Source: Poindextera sp041691315
GTDB taxonomy: Bacteria > Pseudomonadota > Alphaproteobacteria > Caulobacterales > Caulobacteraceae
Direction: 5' to 3'
DNA length: 64,000 nt
NCBI GenBank assembly: GCA_041691315.1
Contig: JBEPUW010000012.1
Location: 1 to 64,000, forward strand
Part shown: in pieces, positions 14,523 to 22,935 of the stretch
Layout of the letters: each line of letters starts with the position of its first letter
Position numbering within the stretch: position 1 is the stretch's first letter
Notes under the pieces: model-generated
Told to the model about the DNA's origin: nothing
Databases searched by the model: none
What the model saw: the letters and a program-made list of their open reading frames with translations, nothing else
Position numbers and translations under genes: made by a program

Positions 14523-15190
14523 GCCGTCTCCTTGACCCGCGCGCTCATCAGGAAGGCCGCGAGATTGTCCGTGCGATAGTGCACGAAGGCCGCATCGGAC
14601 GCCGCCGCATGCGGCCCGACGAGCACGGTGGTCATGCCCAGGCCGGCGGCGGGCGCCAAGTTCTTTTCGCTGTCTTCGAAGAAACAGGCGCGGGTGGGAT
14701 CGACGCCGTGAGCCTCGATCAGGCGGGCGAAGGTCTTCGGGTTCGGCTTGGGCAGATAGTCGGCGGCGGCGATGTGGAAGATCGCCTCGAAGGCGTCGGA
14801 CAGCGCCAGCCGCTCAAGCACGCGCCCGGCGTGGCGCGCATCGCCGTTGGTGAAGATCAGCCGCCGGCCGGGCAGGCGCATCAGGCCCGCGTGCAGTTCG
14901 GGGTCCGGCGTCAGCGCATCCAGCGAGACGTCATGCACCTCGTCCAGGAAGTGTTCGGGGTCGATGCCATGGTTGGCTATCAGTCCGGCCAGGGTGGTGC
15001 CGTGCTCGTGCAGATAGCGCTTCTGCACGGCCCAGGCCTCGTCGCGTGGCAGGTTCAGTTCGCGCGCCACGAACAGCGTCATCCGCGCCTCGATCAGGCG
15101 CATGAAGTCGTTGCCGACCGGATAGAGGGTGTTGTCGAGATCAAACAGCCAGACCTCGATCTGGCGCAGGTCCGCGCCGGTGGCGGCCAT
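14519..15190 (-). CDS. HAD-family pyrimidine 5'-nucleotidase
   Basis: A 223-aa haloacid-dehalogenase-type phosphatase. Motif I is FDLDNTLYP (Asp17 nucleophile, Asp19), motif II LIFTNGD (~residue 112), motif III the Lys of YLPKPNPKTF, and motif IV FFEDSEKNL. Proteins of this branch are annotated as pyrimidine 5'-nucleotidases (SDT1/YjjG-like) and lie beside argB and dapD in many Alphaproteobacteria. Substrate assignment is by family only. The start overlaps the argB stop (TGATG) and its own stop overlaps dapD, so translation is coupled. Confidence 0.85.
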   Translation of the reverse strand: MAATGADLRQIEVWLFDLDNTLYPVGNDFMRLIEARMTLFVARELNLPRDEAWAVQKRYLHEHGTTLAGLIANHGIDPEHFLDEVHDVSLDALTPDPELHAGLMRLPGRRLIFTNGDARHAGRVLERLALSDAFEAIFHIAAADYLPKPNPKTFARLIEAHGVDPTRACFFEDSEKNLAPAAGLGMTTVLVGPHAAASDAAFVHYRTDNLAAFLMSARVKETA

Positions 15191-16182
15191 CAGATCCGCT
15201 GGCGAGCGGTGGCGCGGCGGCGCTCGATCGCCTTGGACTGGGCGCTTCTGACGCTGGATGGATCGTAGATCAGCGTGCCGTGTCCGTGCGGTGTGAACAG
15301 CTCCATCAGCATGGCGTGCGGGCGCCGCCCGTCGAGGATGACCACACCCTCGACCCGTCCCTCGACCGCGGCGATGGCGGTCTCCAGCTTCGGGATCATG
15401 CCGCCATTGACGACGCCGCTCTCGATGGCCGCGCGCGCATCGTCGACGGTCATCATCTCGATCAGCTTGCCCTCGGCGTCGAGCACGCCCTTGACGTCGG
15501 TGAGCAGCAGCATGCGCTTGGCCTTCAGCGCGCTGGCCAAGGCCCCGGCGACGGTGTCGGCGTTGATATTGTAGGTCTGGCCTTGCGCAGAGGTGCCGAT
15601 CGGCGCGACCACTGGGATGTAATCCTGGTCGGCATAGATCAGCGCTTCCAGGATCTTGGGGTCCACCCGGGTCGGCTGGCCGACGAAGCCCAGATCGACC
15701 ACCTCCTCCATCTTGGAGCCGGGGTCCTTGCGCGTCCGCGTCGCCTTTTCCACCGTGATCAGCCGGGCGTCCTTGCCTGAGAGGCCGACGCCACGCACGT
15801 CGGCCTCGGCGCCCGCCAAGGTGATCCAGTTGGCGATCTCTTTGTTGATCGCGCCCGACAGCACCATCTCGGCGATTTCCATGGTCGCTTCGTCGGTGAC
15901 CCGCAGGCCGTCGACAAAGCTGGACTTGACCCCCGCCCGCTCCAGCATGGCGCTGATCTGCGGCCCGCCGCCATGCACGACGACGGGATGCAGACCGAGC
16001 AGCTTGAGCAGCACGGCGTCGGCGGCGAACTGGCGCGCCACCGTCTCCTCGCCCATGGCGTGGCCGCCATATTTGATCACCACCGTCTCGCGGTCGTAGA
16101 TCTGGATAAACGGCAGCGCCTCGGCCAGGGTCTTGGCGGTGGCCCAGCCGGGTTCTTCGGGATCGTGACTTGCGTCGGTCAT
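15190..16182 (-). CDS. argB: Acetylglutamate kinase
   Basis: A 330-aa amino-acid kinase that phosphorylates N-acetyl-L-glutamate in arginine synthesis. Visible landmarks are IKYGGHAM (Lys37), the substrate loop VVVHGGGPQISAML, LRVTDEATMEIAEMVLSG, YNINADTVAGALASALKAK, LLTDVKGVLD, and GGMIPKLETA. It has a ~25-residue basic tail after HGHGTLIYD that is longer than in E. coli-type enzymes. The helix before the catalytic Lys (LAEALPFIQIYDRETVVIKY) fits the arginine-sensitive hexameric class. First gene of the argB-nucleotidase-dapD operon. Confidence 0.95.
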   Translation of the reverse strand: MTDASHDPEEPGWATAKTLAEALPFIQIYDRETVVIKYGGHAMGEETVARQFAADAVLLKLLGLHPVVVHGGGPQISAMLERAGVKSSFVDGLRVTDEATMEIAEMVLSGAINKEIANWITLAGAEADVRGVGLSGKDARLITVEKATRTRKDPGSKMEEVVDLGFVGQPTRVDPKILEALIYADQDYIPVVAPIGTSAQGQTYNINADTVAGALASALKAKRMLLLTDVKGVLDAEGKLIEMMTVDDARAAIESGVVNGGMIPKLETAIAAVEGRVEGVVILDGRRPHAMLMELFTPHGHGTLIYDPSSVRSAQSKAIERRRATARQRI

Positions 16183-16275
16183 GGAGGTCCGGCCGGGCGA
16201 AAAGGGCGCGCCTCGGATAGAGCAGGCCGGCTACAATGTCACGCGGACGGCGAGCCAGCGCATAAGGAGGAAGTC

Positions 16276-16623
16276 TTGATCGAAGCATCATGCCACTGCG
16301 GCGCCGTTCGCCTGGCGATCGACAGTCCGCCCAGCGACGTCACCGACTGCAACTGTTCGGTCTGCCGCCGCTACGGCGTGCTCTGGGCCTACTACCCGAC
16401 CGTGGAGGTCCAAGTGACGGGCGCGACCGACGTCTACGCCTGGGGTCCCCGCGCCACGATCTTCCACCGCTGCGCGACCTGCGGCTGCGTCACCCACTGG
16501 AGTGCGGCCGACCCGGCGCGGCGAAAGATGGGCGTCAATGCGCGGCTGATGGAGCCCGAGGTGCTGGCCACGGCCAGGCTCCGCCACCTCGATGGGGCGG
16601 TGACTGACGAATATATCGACTGA
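16276..16623 (+). CDS. GFA family protein (glutathione-dependent formaldehyde-activating-like)
   Basis: A 115-aa Mss4-fold protein with zinc-binding cysteines in CHCGAVRLAI, CNCSVCRRYG and CATCGCVTHW. True Gfa enzymes speed the joining of formaldehyde and glutathione, but most family members have no tested activity. The start is TTG 16276, chosen because an excellent RBS (AAGGAGG at 16264-16270) precedes it and no ATG fits. It is divergent from argB with a 93-bp gap. A second GFA gene lies at 63169. Confidence 0.8.
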   Translation: MIEASCHCGAVRLAIDSPPSDVTDCNCSVCRRYGVLWAYYPTVEVQVTGATDVYAWGPRATIFHRCATCGCVTHWSAADPARRKMGVNARLMEPEVLATARLRHLDGAVTDEYID

Positions 16624-16641
16624 AGCTGGCGGCAGGCGGCG

Positions 16642-17787
16642 TCAGGCCTTGGCTTGACCCTTCCAGATCGCCAACAGGGCGGCTTCACGTTCCGGCGCGA
16701 GGCCGGCCTTCAGCTTCGCCTGGCGGTCGGGTGGCTGGGTCTTGAACCAGGCTAGCGTCTCGGCCGAGGTCGTCGCCAACGGCCGGAAGGTCAGGCCGGC
16801 GGCAAGGGCCTTGCCGATATTGCGGCGGGCGAAGCCGGCGGTGTCGCCCTGGCCAGGGATCCAGACCGGCAGGTCACTCCAGGCCGAGACCTTCTGAGCG
16901 TCCAGGAAGGTCGTCGGGACCCAGACCAGCCGGTGGTCGCCACCCACCGCCGCGCTGATGCCGGTCAGCATGCCGCGCATGGTTTGCGCATGGTCCGGCC
17001 CGGTGGCGTTGAAGACGCCCAGCGTGCGGGTCTCGGCCATGCGGATGGTCCATTCGGCCAGGTCGCGCGCGTCGATGAACTGCACCGGATCGCCGCCGTC
17101 TCCGGGCGCCAGCACTTCGCCGCCGCGCGCCAGACGGACGGGCCAATAGGTGAAGCGGTCGGTATCGTCGCCCGGCCCGACGATCAGGCCGGGCCGAATG
17201 ATAGTGGTCGCGCCGGCAAACTGACGCTCGGCCTCCTGCTCGCTGACGGCTTTCAAAGGCCCGTAGAGGCCGCGGTTGCTGGCCTTCACGGTCTCGGCCG
17301 TCTCGGCCATCGGGTCCTTGCCGGCATAGGCTTGCAGCGTCGCGGATTCGTCCTCAGGCGAGGCGTTGGAGGCATAGACCGAGATGGTCGAGATGAAGAT
17401 GTACTGCTTGACCTTGCCGGCCAGCACCCGGCCGGCGTCGCGCACCCAGAAGGGCAGGGTGGTCGGATTGTCGATACAGACATCCCATTCGCGGTTCTCC
17501 AGCGCCTTCAGGTCGCCGGTGTTGCGATCGCCGATCAGTTCCTCGACCCGGCCGGGCCAGGGGTTCGGCTCCTTGCCGCGGTTGAAGAGGGTGACGGTGT
17601 GGCCGCGGGCCCGCGCGTAGGCCACTTGGTGCGGGCCGGTGAAGCCGGTGCCGCCAAGGATCAGGATGCGCATTGTCTTTGCCGGGGGTCTGGCGGCCGC
17701 GGCCGCAAAGGCGAGAGGTCGCGCCAGCGCGAGGGCTGGAACGGCGAGGGCGGACGACTGGACGAACCTGCGGCGTGTGGGTCGCAT
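16642..17787 (-). CDS. Tat-exported NAD-dependent epimerase/dehydratase
   Basis: A 381-aa extended SDR protein. The N-terminus is a twin-arginine signal (TRRRFVQSSALAVPALALA, then AFAAAAARPP), so it should be folded with its cofactor and exported. The mature part starts with the Rossmann loop LILGGTGFTGPHQ, then FNRGKEPNP, the IFISTISVYAS Ser region, a YGPLKA Tyr-x3-Lys-like motif (Tyr-Gly-Pro-Leu-Lys), and a substrate region around GDGGDPVQFIDARDLAEWT. Related cytosolic proteins act on nucleotide sugars or isoflavone-like substrates. Periplasmic location is unusual for an NAD enzyme. Monocistronic. Confidence 0.8.
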   Translation of the reverse strand: MRPTRRRFVQSSALAVPALALARPLAFAAAAARPPAKTMRILILGGTGFTGPHQVAYARARGHTVTLFNRGKEPNPWPGRVEELIGDRNTGDLKALENREWDVCIDNPTTLPFWVRDAGRVLAGKVKQYIFISTISVYASNASPEDESATLQAYAGKDPMAETAETVKASNRGLYGPLKAVSEQEAERQFAGATTIIRPGLIVGPGDDTDRFTYWPVRLARGGEVLAPGDGGDPVQFIDARDLAEWTIRMAETRTLGVFNATGPDHAQTMRGMLTGISAAVGGDHRLVWVPTTFLDAQKVSAWSDLPVWIPGQGDTAGFARRNIGKALAAGLTFRPLATTSAETLAWFKTQPPDRQAKLKAGLAPEREAALLAIWKGQAKA

Positions 17788-17866
17788 TGTCGGGTTTCCT
17801 CAGCCCCTCTACGGACGACGAACCTAGCCTGACGACGCCGCCGGGCAAACAGCCGCGCGGGCAGCC

Positions 17867-18136
17867 TCAGTGGACGCTGATGATCCCGTTCACGGCCCGC
17901 CACTCGGACGGCTTGATCAGCCGTTGGTGGGCGACCCGCACCGAGTGCAGCGCGCCTTCCAGCTCCCGCTGCCAGAAGTCGAGAAAGCCCTGCAGGGTCG
18001 GGAAGTCAGGCGCCAGGTCGTAGTCCTGCCACAGATAGCGCTGCAGCAGCGCCGGATGGTCGGGCAGGCGGTAGTGGATCTCGGCCGTGGTCAGTCCGTA
18101 GCCCCTCAGTTGCAGCCGGAATTCACGGCTCACCAT
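17867..18136 (-). CDS. Usg family protein
   Basis: An 89-aa protein that matches the alphaproteobacterial Usg family (REFRLQLRGYGLTTAEIHYR, LPDHPALLQRYLWQDYDLAP, FPTLQGFLDFWQRELEGALH). The name comes from a gene upstream of an aminoacyl or tryptophan pathway locus; a role in tryptophan biosynthesis has been proposed but not demonstrated to my knowledge. ATG 18136 with GGGGG upstream is used; the longer frame to 18271 adds residues unlike the family. It stands alone between two unrelated genes. Confidence 0.8.
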   Translation of the reverse strand: MVSREFRLQLRGYGLTTAEIHYRLPDHPALLQRYLWQDYDLAPDFPTLQGFLDFWQRELEGALHSVRVAHQRLIKPSEWRAVNGIISVH

Positions 18137-18659
18137 GATATCCCCCTCGTGCTGACGATGATCCTGAAGCAGGACGGATTCAGTCGTGGGCGGGCGTCGA
18201 AGGGCCGGAGCGCGCATCGGCGCTGAAGCCCGAAAACCTTGATTCGACAGCGCATTGTCGAAACGACTCACCTGGTTCCTGCCAAGCTATCAGCGCACGA
18301 CGTTGCCTCGGCCGGCAACCCCATCCGCTCAAGCCGCCGGTTTTCACGACCGGACGCGACCGATGCCTACAATCTGATCAACCGGGCGAGCTGGTCGCCA
18401 ATGGGTGAGCCAATCGGGCTCAGTCCCAATTCCGCGCCGTTCGACAGGTCAGGGCGCGAAGATTTCGCGCCGCGCACGAACGGTTCGCGTGGCGCGGGAA
18501 ACCGGGGCGTCCGGCCTTGATCGCCTCGCGATAACCATGTTCGGATGCGGCTGGGAGCGGCCCTGTTTTCGCCGTTTTTGACGGCATAACGCAAGGATCG
18601 GGCAGGCTCTGTGATGCAAGGGGGGCCAGCCAATCAACAACGGATCGGCGAGAGATAAG
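18137..18659. other. Intergenic region, no gene seen
   Basis: About 520 bases between the divergent Usg and OmpA-family genes. The open frames here have Arg/Pro/Ser-rich compositions typical of noncoding high-GC DNA and no RBS. It must hold two promoters. I see no clear palindrome, repeat or RNA structure in it. Confidence 0.45.
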
Positions 18660-19217
18660 ATGTCGAAGCTCATGACTGTCGGTGTCGCCCTGTCGGCCGC
18701 GCTGTCCCTTAGCGCCTGCGCGACCGAAGACTATGTCAATACGCACGTGGCGACCGTGCAGACCCAGGTGGATGCTCAGGGCGCGCACCTGGCCCACCTC
18801 GATCAGACCAGCCAGGACGCGCTTGATCGCGCCGAGGCCGCCGGCAAGCTGGCCGAGGGCAAGTTCATGTACTCGGTGGTTTTGTCGGACGACTCGATGA
18901 AGTTCCCGATCTCCAGTTCGCAACTTTCATCCGAGGCCCAGACCCGGCTGATGGACTTTGTGCAAAAGCTGAAGGCCGACAACAAGAACGTCTATCTCGA
19001 GATCCAAGGCTACACGGACAATACCGGGTCGGCGGCTGAGAATCTGAGACTGGGCGAGGATCGCGCCGAGGCGGTGCGCCGGTTCATGAGCCTGCAGGGC
19101 GTGCCGCTCAACCGCATGTCGACCATCTCCTACGGCGATGGGCAGCCCGTCGCGCCAAACACCACGCGCGCCGGCCGGGCGCAGAACCGGCGCGTGGTTC
19201 TGGTGGTGCTGGCCTAA
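18660..19217 (+). CDS. OmpA-family peptidoglycan-associated lipoprotein
   Basis: A 185-aa lipoprotein. The signal ends in the lipobox SLSAC (Cys19), then comes a coiled-coil linker (VATVQTQVDAQGAHLAHLDQ) and a C-terminal OmpA-like domain with the peptidoglycan-binding signature: LSSEAQTRLMDFVQKLKAD, VYLEIQGYTDNTGSAAENLR, LGEDRAEAVRRFMSLQG, and AGRAQNRRVVLVV (Asp and Arg contact diaminopimelate). It should tether the outer membrane to the wall. GAGAG lies about 7 bp before ATG. It converges on the TonB-like gene. Confidence 0.85.
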   Translation: MSKLMTVGVALSAALSLSACATEDYVNTHVATVQTQVDAQGAHLAHLDQTSQDALDRAEAAGKLAEGKFMYSVVLSDDSMKFPISSSQLSSEAQTRLMDFVQKLKADNKNVYLEIQGYTDNTGSAAENLRLGEDRAEAVRRFMSLQGVPLNRMSTISYGDGQPVAPNTTRAGRAQNRRVVLVVLA

Positions 19218-19230
19218 CCCGCACTTTTCC

Positions 19231-19995
19231 TCAACCTGGTCTGGGCTTGAGCAGATCCGCCCAGCGCCAGGCCTCCAGGCCGAGCGCCAGTCGGGTCGAT
19301 CCTTGCGCCTCGCCCATCGATATCAGAACCAGGCCGTGCACGGGCTCGGCGCGGCAGGCCTGAGGGGCGAAGGCGACCTCCCAGGTGATCGCCTCGCGGA
19401 CAGCGGCCAGGCCCTTGCCGTCTTCACCGCGGTTCCTGACCCAGTCGCCATCCCAGACCATGATGGCCTTGCCGGCGGCGCTGGCCACGGCAGCCTGGAC
19501 CAGCGCGTCCTTGCGCAGGGCGCTTTGCAGTCGCCGGGCCATGTCGCACGGTCGGCCGGCGGGACCGGAATCGGCGCTGGCGGCTCCGGCGATCTGAGCT
19601 TCGCTCAGGGCGTTTCCGGGCTCGTCCGCCACGGCGTCTGACGCGGCCAGGCTCGCTGTCCTGATCGGCGCGGGAGAGCGCCGCGCGACAGCCGGTCGGG
19701 CGGGCGTCTTGACCGGAACCGGTGCGGCGGCGACGGGCTCGGCCTCTGCGACGGCCGCGGCGGGAGTCGGCGTTGGCTTCGGCTGAGCGGCGGGCGCCGG
19801 AGGCCGCAAATCCACCAACTCGACCACCATCGGCGCGGTCGCCGCCGGAGCCGGCGGGCTGCGCAGCGCCGCCGCCAGGAAGATCAGCACGCCAAGATGG
19901 ACCGCGAGGCTGAAGGCCGCTCCGACCAGGCGACGGCCCGTCGCCCGCCGGCGCGCGGCGGGGGGCGTTGCATCATCTGGCGCAGTCCGGCCCAT
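19231..19995 (-). CDS. TonB-like periplasmic-spanning protein
   Basis: A 254-aa protein with a TonB-type layout: a basic cytosolic start, one membrane helix (~residues 23-44, AAFSLAVHLGVLIFLAAAL), a Pro/Ala-rich rigid spacer (PPAPAAQPKPTPTPAAAVAE) and a C-terminal domain of ~100 residues starting CDMARRLQSALRKDALVQAA. The Ser-x3-His pattern in the helix (SLAVH) is the one TonB uses to contact ExbB/ExbD. The C-terminal domain is not a classical TonB fold and no exbBD gene is nearby, so energy transduction is only likely. Confidence 0.65.
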   Translation of the reverse strand: MGRTAPDDATPPAARRRATGRRLVGAAFSLAVHLGVLIFLAAALRSPPAPAATAPMVVELVDLRPPAPAAQPKPTPTPAAAVAEAEPVAAAPVPVKTPARPAVARRSPAPIRTASLAASDAVADEPGNALSEAQIAGAASADSGPAGRPCDMARRLQSALRKDALVQAAVASAAGKAIMVWDGDWVRNRGEDGKGLAAVREAITWEVAFAPQACRAEPVHGLVLISMGEAQGSTRLALGLEAWRWADLLKPRPG

Positions 19996-20160
19996 CGAAC
20001 TCCACTGCCTGATCCTGAAACCTCAGCATACCGCTAAGATCATACGGACGCGGCATCATCGTGGCGCCCTTGCCTCGCGCGTCTAATCGGCCTTAGTGCG
20101 GCGGCGCTCGCCGCGCCCGCGGCGGCTCCCCCGCAGTCTTCCGCAATCGAGAGAGTTTCC

Positions 20161-20667
20161 ATGCCCCTTTCCATGTACGACGTGTCCGTTCCGGTCCTGG
20201 TGCGCGGCCTGAAGAACCTCTCGCACCTGCTCGACAAGGGTCTGGCCTCGGCCGAGGCGCGCAAGATCGATCCATCGGTGCTGGTGAACGCGCGCCTGGC
20301 GCCCGACATGCACCCGCTGAGCCGCCAGGTTCAGATCGCCTCGGACTCGGCCAAGGGCGCCGCCTCACGCCTTTCGGGTACGGAAGCCCCGAGCTGGCCC
20401 GACACCGAATCCACCTTCCCTGAGCTGCAGGCGCGCATCAAGACGGCCATCGACTATCTGGAAGGTTTCAAGCCCGAGCAGATCGACGGCGCCGAGGATC
20501 GCACCATCAAGATGAACATGGGCGGCGGTGAGATGTCCTTTTCCGGCCGCGACCTGCTGTTCAGCTTCGCTCTGCCCAACTTCTTCTTCCATGTCGCGAC
20601 CGCCCACGACATCCTGCGCCACAACGGCGTCGACATCGGCAAGCGCGATTATCTCGGCGGCGTCTGA
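20161..20667 (+). CDS. DUF1993 family protein
   Basis: A 168-aa protein beginning MPLSMYDVSVPVLVRGLKNL and containing LAPDMHPLSRQVQIASDSAK, FPELQARIKTAIDYLEGFKP, and NFFFHVATAHDILRHNGVDI. This is the full DUF1993 signature, a four-helix DinB-like bundle in which conserved His residues (MHPL, FFHVATAHD) may bind a metal. No activity is known. GAGAG lies about ten bases upstream of the start. It is convergent with the amidase gene, with 3 bp between stops. Confidence 0.85.
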   Translation: MPLSMYDVSVPVLVRGLKNLSHLLDKGLASAEARKIDPSVLVNARLAPDMHPLSRQVQIASDSAKGAASRLSGTEAPSWPDTESTFPELQARIKTAIDYLEGFKPEQIDGAEDRTIKMNMGGGEMSFSGRDLLFSFALPNFFFHVATAHDILRHNGVDIGKRDYLGGV

Positions 20668-20670
20668 GCG

Positions 20671-22083
20671 TCAGGCGCGGGGGTCGATCGGCGTCGGCAA
20701 GCCCAGCCGGGCTTCCACCGCCTCGGCGGCGTCGAGGCAGAGGTCCTCGCGGAAGCGTTGGCCGGTGAGCAGGACCCCGACCGGCAGATTGGTCGGCGCG
20801 TCGAGGCCCGCGGGCACGCAGGCGCAGGGCAGTCCAAGCAGGTTGGCCGGCGTCACCGGCCCCATCAGCGCCCGCGTGGCTGCGGCGGCGCCCGGTCCCG
20901 CCACGTCGAAGCCGACCTCGAACGGCAGCTGTGTCCAGGTCGGGGTGAGCACGATCGGGTGCTCGGCCATGAACAGCGACCAGGCCCGCGCGATGCCGTC
21001 GCGCAGGACATAGAGTTGCGACATGGCGGGCGTGCCGCTCAGGGGCGTCACGGTCTGGCTGAAGGCCTCCAGGAAGGCGCGCCCGTCGGCGCCCATCAGC
21101 GGGCTCATCTGGCCCAGCGCCACGGACAGGTCGCCGATCAGGATCTGAGCCCAGACATCGGTCGCCTCCTGGTAGCGCGGCGGGCAGGCCTCGACCACAT
21201 CATAGCCCGCGTCCGCCAGCGCGTCGGCGGCGCGGCGCACGCCGGCCGATACGGCGGGATCGACCGGTCCGCCGGGAGGCTCCGCCGCCACGGCGACGCG
21301 GAGGGGCCGGCTCAGCGGTGACCCAGCCAGCGGCGCGTCGATCGCCCACGGATCGCGTGGGTGCGCGCCCATCAGCACCTGCAGACCCAGCCGCACGTCC
21401 GAGACCCGGCGCGCCATCGGGCCCTGTACGGCCAGGATCTGGCTGGCCAGCAGCTTGTCGCCGTTGGGGATCGAGCCGGCGTCCGGCACCCGGCCGGCGG
21501 AGGGGCGGATCGAGGCGATGCCGCAACAGGCCGCCGGACTTCGCAGCGAGCCGCCGATATCGTTGCCGACCCCGATCGGGCTCATGCCGGTGGCCAGCGC
21601 CGCCGCCTCGCCACCGCTGGAGCCGCCGGCCGTCCGGCCCGCATTCCAGGGATTGCGGGTCAGGCCGTGCAGGGCGCTGTCGGTATGCACTCGCATGGCC
21701 ATGTCCGGCAGATTGGTGCGGCCGATCGGGATGGCGCCGGCCGCCCGCATGCGCTCGACCACGGGTGCGTCGACCTGGGCAATCGCGTCGGCCAGCGGGA
21801 TAACGCCGTGGGTGGTCGGCAGCCCGACCATGTCGATGTTTTCCTTGATGGTGCAGGGCACGCCGTGCAGCACGCCTAACGGGCCGCCGGCCGCCACCTG
21901 GCGGTCGGCCTCCGCCGCCTGGGCGCGGGCCGAATCGGCCAGCACCCGCACTACCGCGTTCACCCGGCCGTTGACCGACTCGATGCGCGCCAGATGCGCC
22001 TCGACCACCTCGGCCGAGCTGACCTCCCGCGCCGCGATCGCCTTCGCCAGTTCCCACGCCGACCGCCGCCACAGGTCCTGCAT
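20671..22083 (-). CDS. Amidase (amidase signature family)
   Basis: A 470-aa enzyme with the Ser-cisSer-Lys triad of the amidase signature family: Lys80 (GVPCTIKENID), Ser155 (AGGSSGGEAAAL) and Ser179 (GNDIGGSLRSPA). Members hydrolyse amide bonds in substrates from aryl amides to Gln-tRNA. The substrate loop here (e.g. VHTDSALHGLTRNPWNAGRT) is that of general bacterial amidases, not GatA, which normally sits with gatB/C. No partner genes identify the substrate. It should be cytosolic. Confidence 0.85.
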   Translation of the reverse strand: MQDLWRRSAWELAKAIAAREVSSAEVVEAHLARIESVNGRVNAVVRVLADSARAQAAEADRQVAAGGPLGVLHGVPCTIKENIDMVGLPTTHGVIPLADAIAQVDAPVVERMRAAGAIPIGRTNLPDMAMRVHTDSALHGLTRNPWNAGRTAGGSSGGEAAALATGMSPIGVGNDIGGSLRSPAACCGIASIRPSAGRVPDAGSIPNGDKLLASQILAVQGPMARRVSDVRLGLQVLMGAHPRDPWAIDAPLAGSPLSRPLRVAVAAEPPGGPVDPAVSAGVRRAADALADAGYDVVEACPPRYQEATDVWAQILIGDLSVALGQMSPLMGADGRAFLEAFSQTVTPLSGTPAMSQLYVLRDGIARAWSLFMAEHPIVLTPTWTQLPFEVGFDVAGPGAAAATRALMGPVTPANLLGLPCACVPAGLDAPTNLPVGVLLTGQRFREDLCLDAAEAVEARLGLPTPIDPRA

Positions 22084-22179
22084 GTTCCACCCCTCTTGTT
22101 GGTTGGGCAGAAGCGTAGCACCGCGGCGTCGACGGCCGCCATGGCTTCCAGATACGGGCGCTGGCTCAATCGCGGCGCC

Positions 22180-22202
22180 CCTTCTCCCGCGAGGGGAGAA
22201 GG
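22180..22202. repeat. Short palindrome CCTTCTCCC...GGGAGAAGG
   Basis: CCTTCTCCC (22180-22188) and GGGAGAAGG (22194-22202) form a hairpin with a 5-nt loop. It belongs to the same small repeat family as 38535-38559 and 42584-42616. It lies upstream of the amidase start and just past the esterase stop. Confidence 0.65.
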
Positions 22203-22229
22203 CACGCGCCTAGTCGTCCCGCACCAGAC

Positions 22230-22871
22230 TTACCCCAGCACCCGGGCCAGAAACCGGCCGCCCAGCTGCAGGCCGGCGAGGTCGATGCTGTGGCCGAGGC
22301 CGGGGCTGACGTGGTCTTCCACCGCAAAGCCGTTCTGGGTCAGGACGACCTTGGCGGCGTGAAAGGCGGCGATCGGGATCATCGGGTCCTGGTCGCCGTG
22401 GATCAGCAGGATCGGCGGCTTGGTGATGGCCAGGCCGGCGGGGTCGGCCAGCATGCCGGAATAGCCGACGATCCCGGCCAGCTGGCGCGGCCGGCGCGGA
22501 CCCACGTGCAGGGCCATCATGGTCCCCTGGCTGAAGCCGACCAGGGCCAGTTCAGCCTCCGTCAGGCCGTGGCGGGCCAGCTCGGCGTCGATGAAGGCGT
22601 TCAGCACCGGCGTCGCCTGGTTGGCGCCCGCCGCCCGGTCGCCCCGCTCCGGGCCGGCCAGTTCCCACCACTGGTAGCCGCCCGGCGCGCCCGGGCAGGG
22701 CTCCGGCGCATTCGGCGAGACGAAGGCGGTGTCCGGCAGCGTGTCGCGCCAATGCGGCGCCAGGCCGATCAGGTCCTCGCCATTCGAGCCATAGCCGTGC
22801 AGCAGGATGACCAGCGACCGCGCCGCGCCGCCGGAAGCGGGCGCCATTCTGGGTCCATCGATCGTGGTCAT
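22230..22871 (-). CDS. Carboxylesterase/phospholipase (dienelactone hydrolase-like)
   Basis: A 213-aa alpha/beta hydrolase of the acyl-protein thioesterase/YpfH type. The oxyanion motif is VILLHGYGSNGEDLI, the nucleophile elbow GFSQGTMMALH (Ser114), the acid Asp162 in LIHGDQDPMIP and the base His194 in GLGHSIDL. Length and motif spacing are normal for the family. Such proteins hydrolyse short carboxylic esters or lysophospholipids in the cytosol. It lies leftward with the methyltransferase-like gene upstream (64-bp gap) and may share its transcript. Confidence 0.85.
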   Translation of the reverse strand: MTTIDGPRMAPASGGAARSLVILLHGYGSNGEDLIGLAPHWRDTLPDTAFVSPNAPEPCPGAPGGYQWWELAGPERGDRAAGANQATPVLNAFIDAELARHGLTEAELALVGFSQGTMMALHVGPRRPRQLAGIVGYSGMLADPAGLAITKPPILLIHGDQDPMIPIAAFHAAKVVLTQNGFAVEDHVSPGLGHSIDLAGLQLGGRFLARVLG

Positions 22872-22935
22872 GACGGTTCAGCGCTCCTTAAGCTGGCGGG
22901 ATCCGCCCGATCGTCGAACGACATAGCGCGAAAGA

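Noticed and set aside
18239..18520. Open frames in the 18.1-18.66 kb gap
   Set aside because: No RBS, Ser/Arg/Pro-rich composition and no motif.
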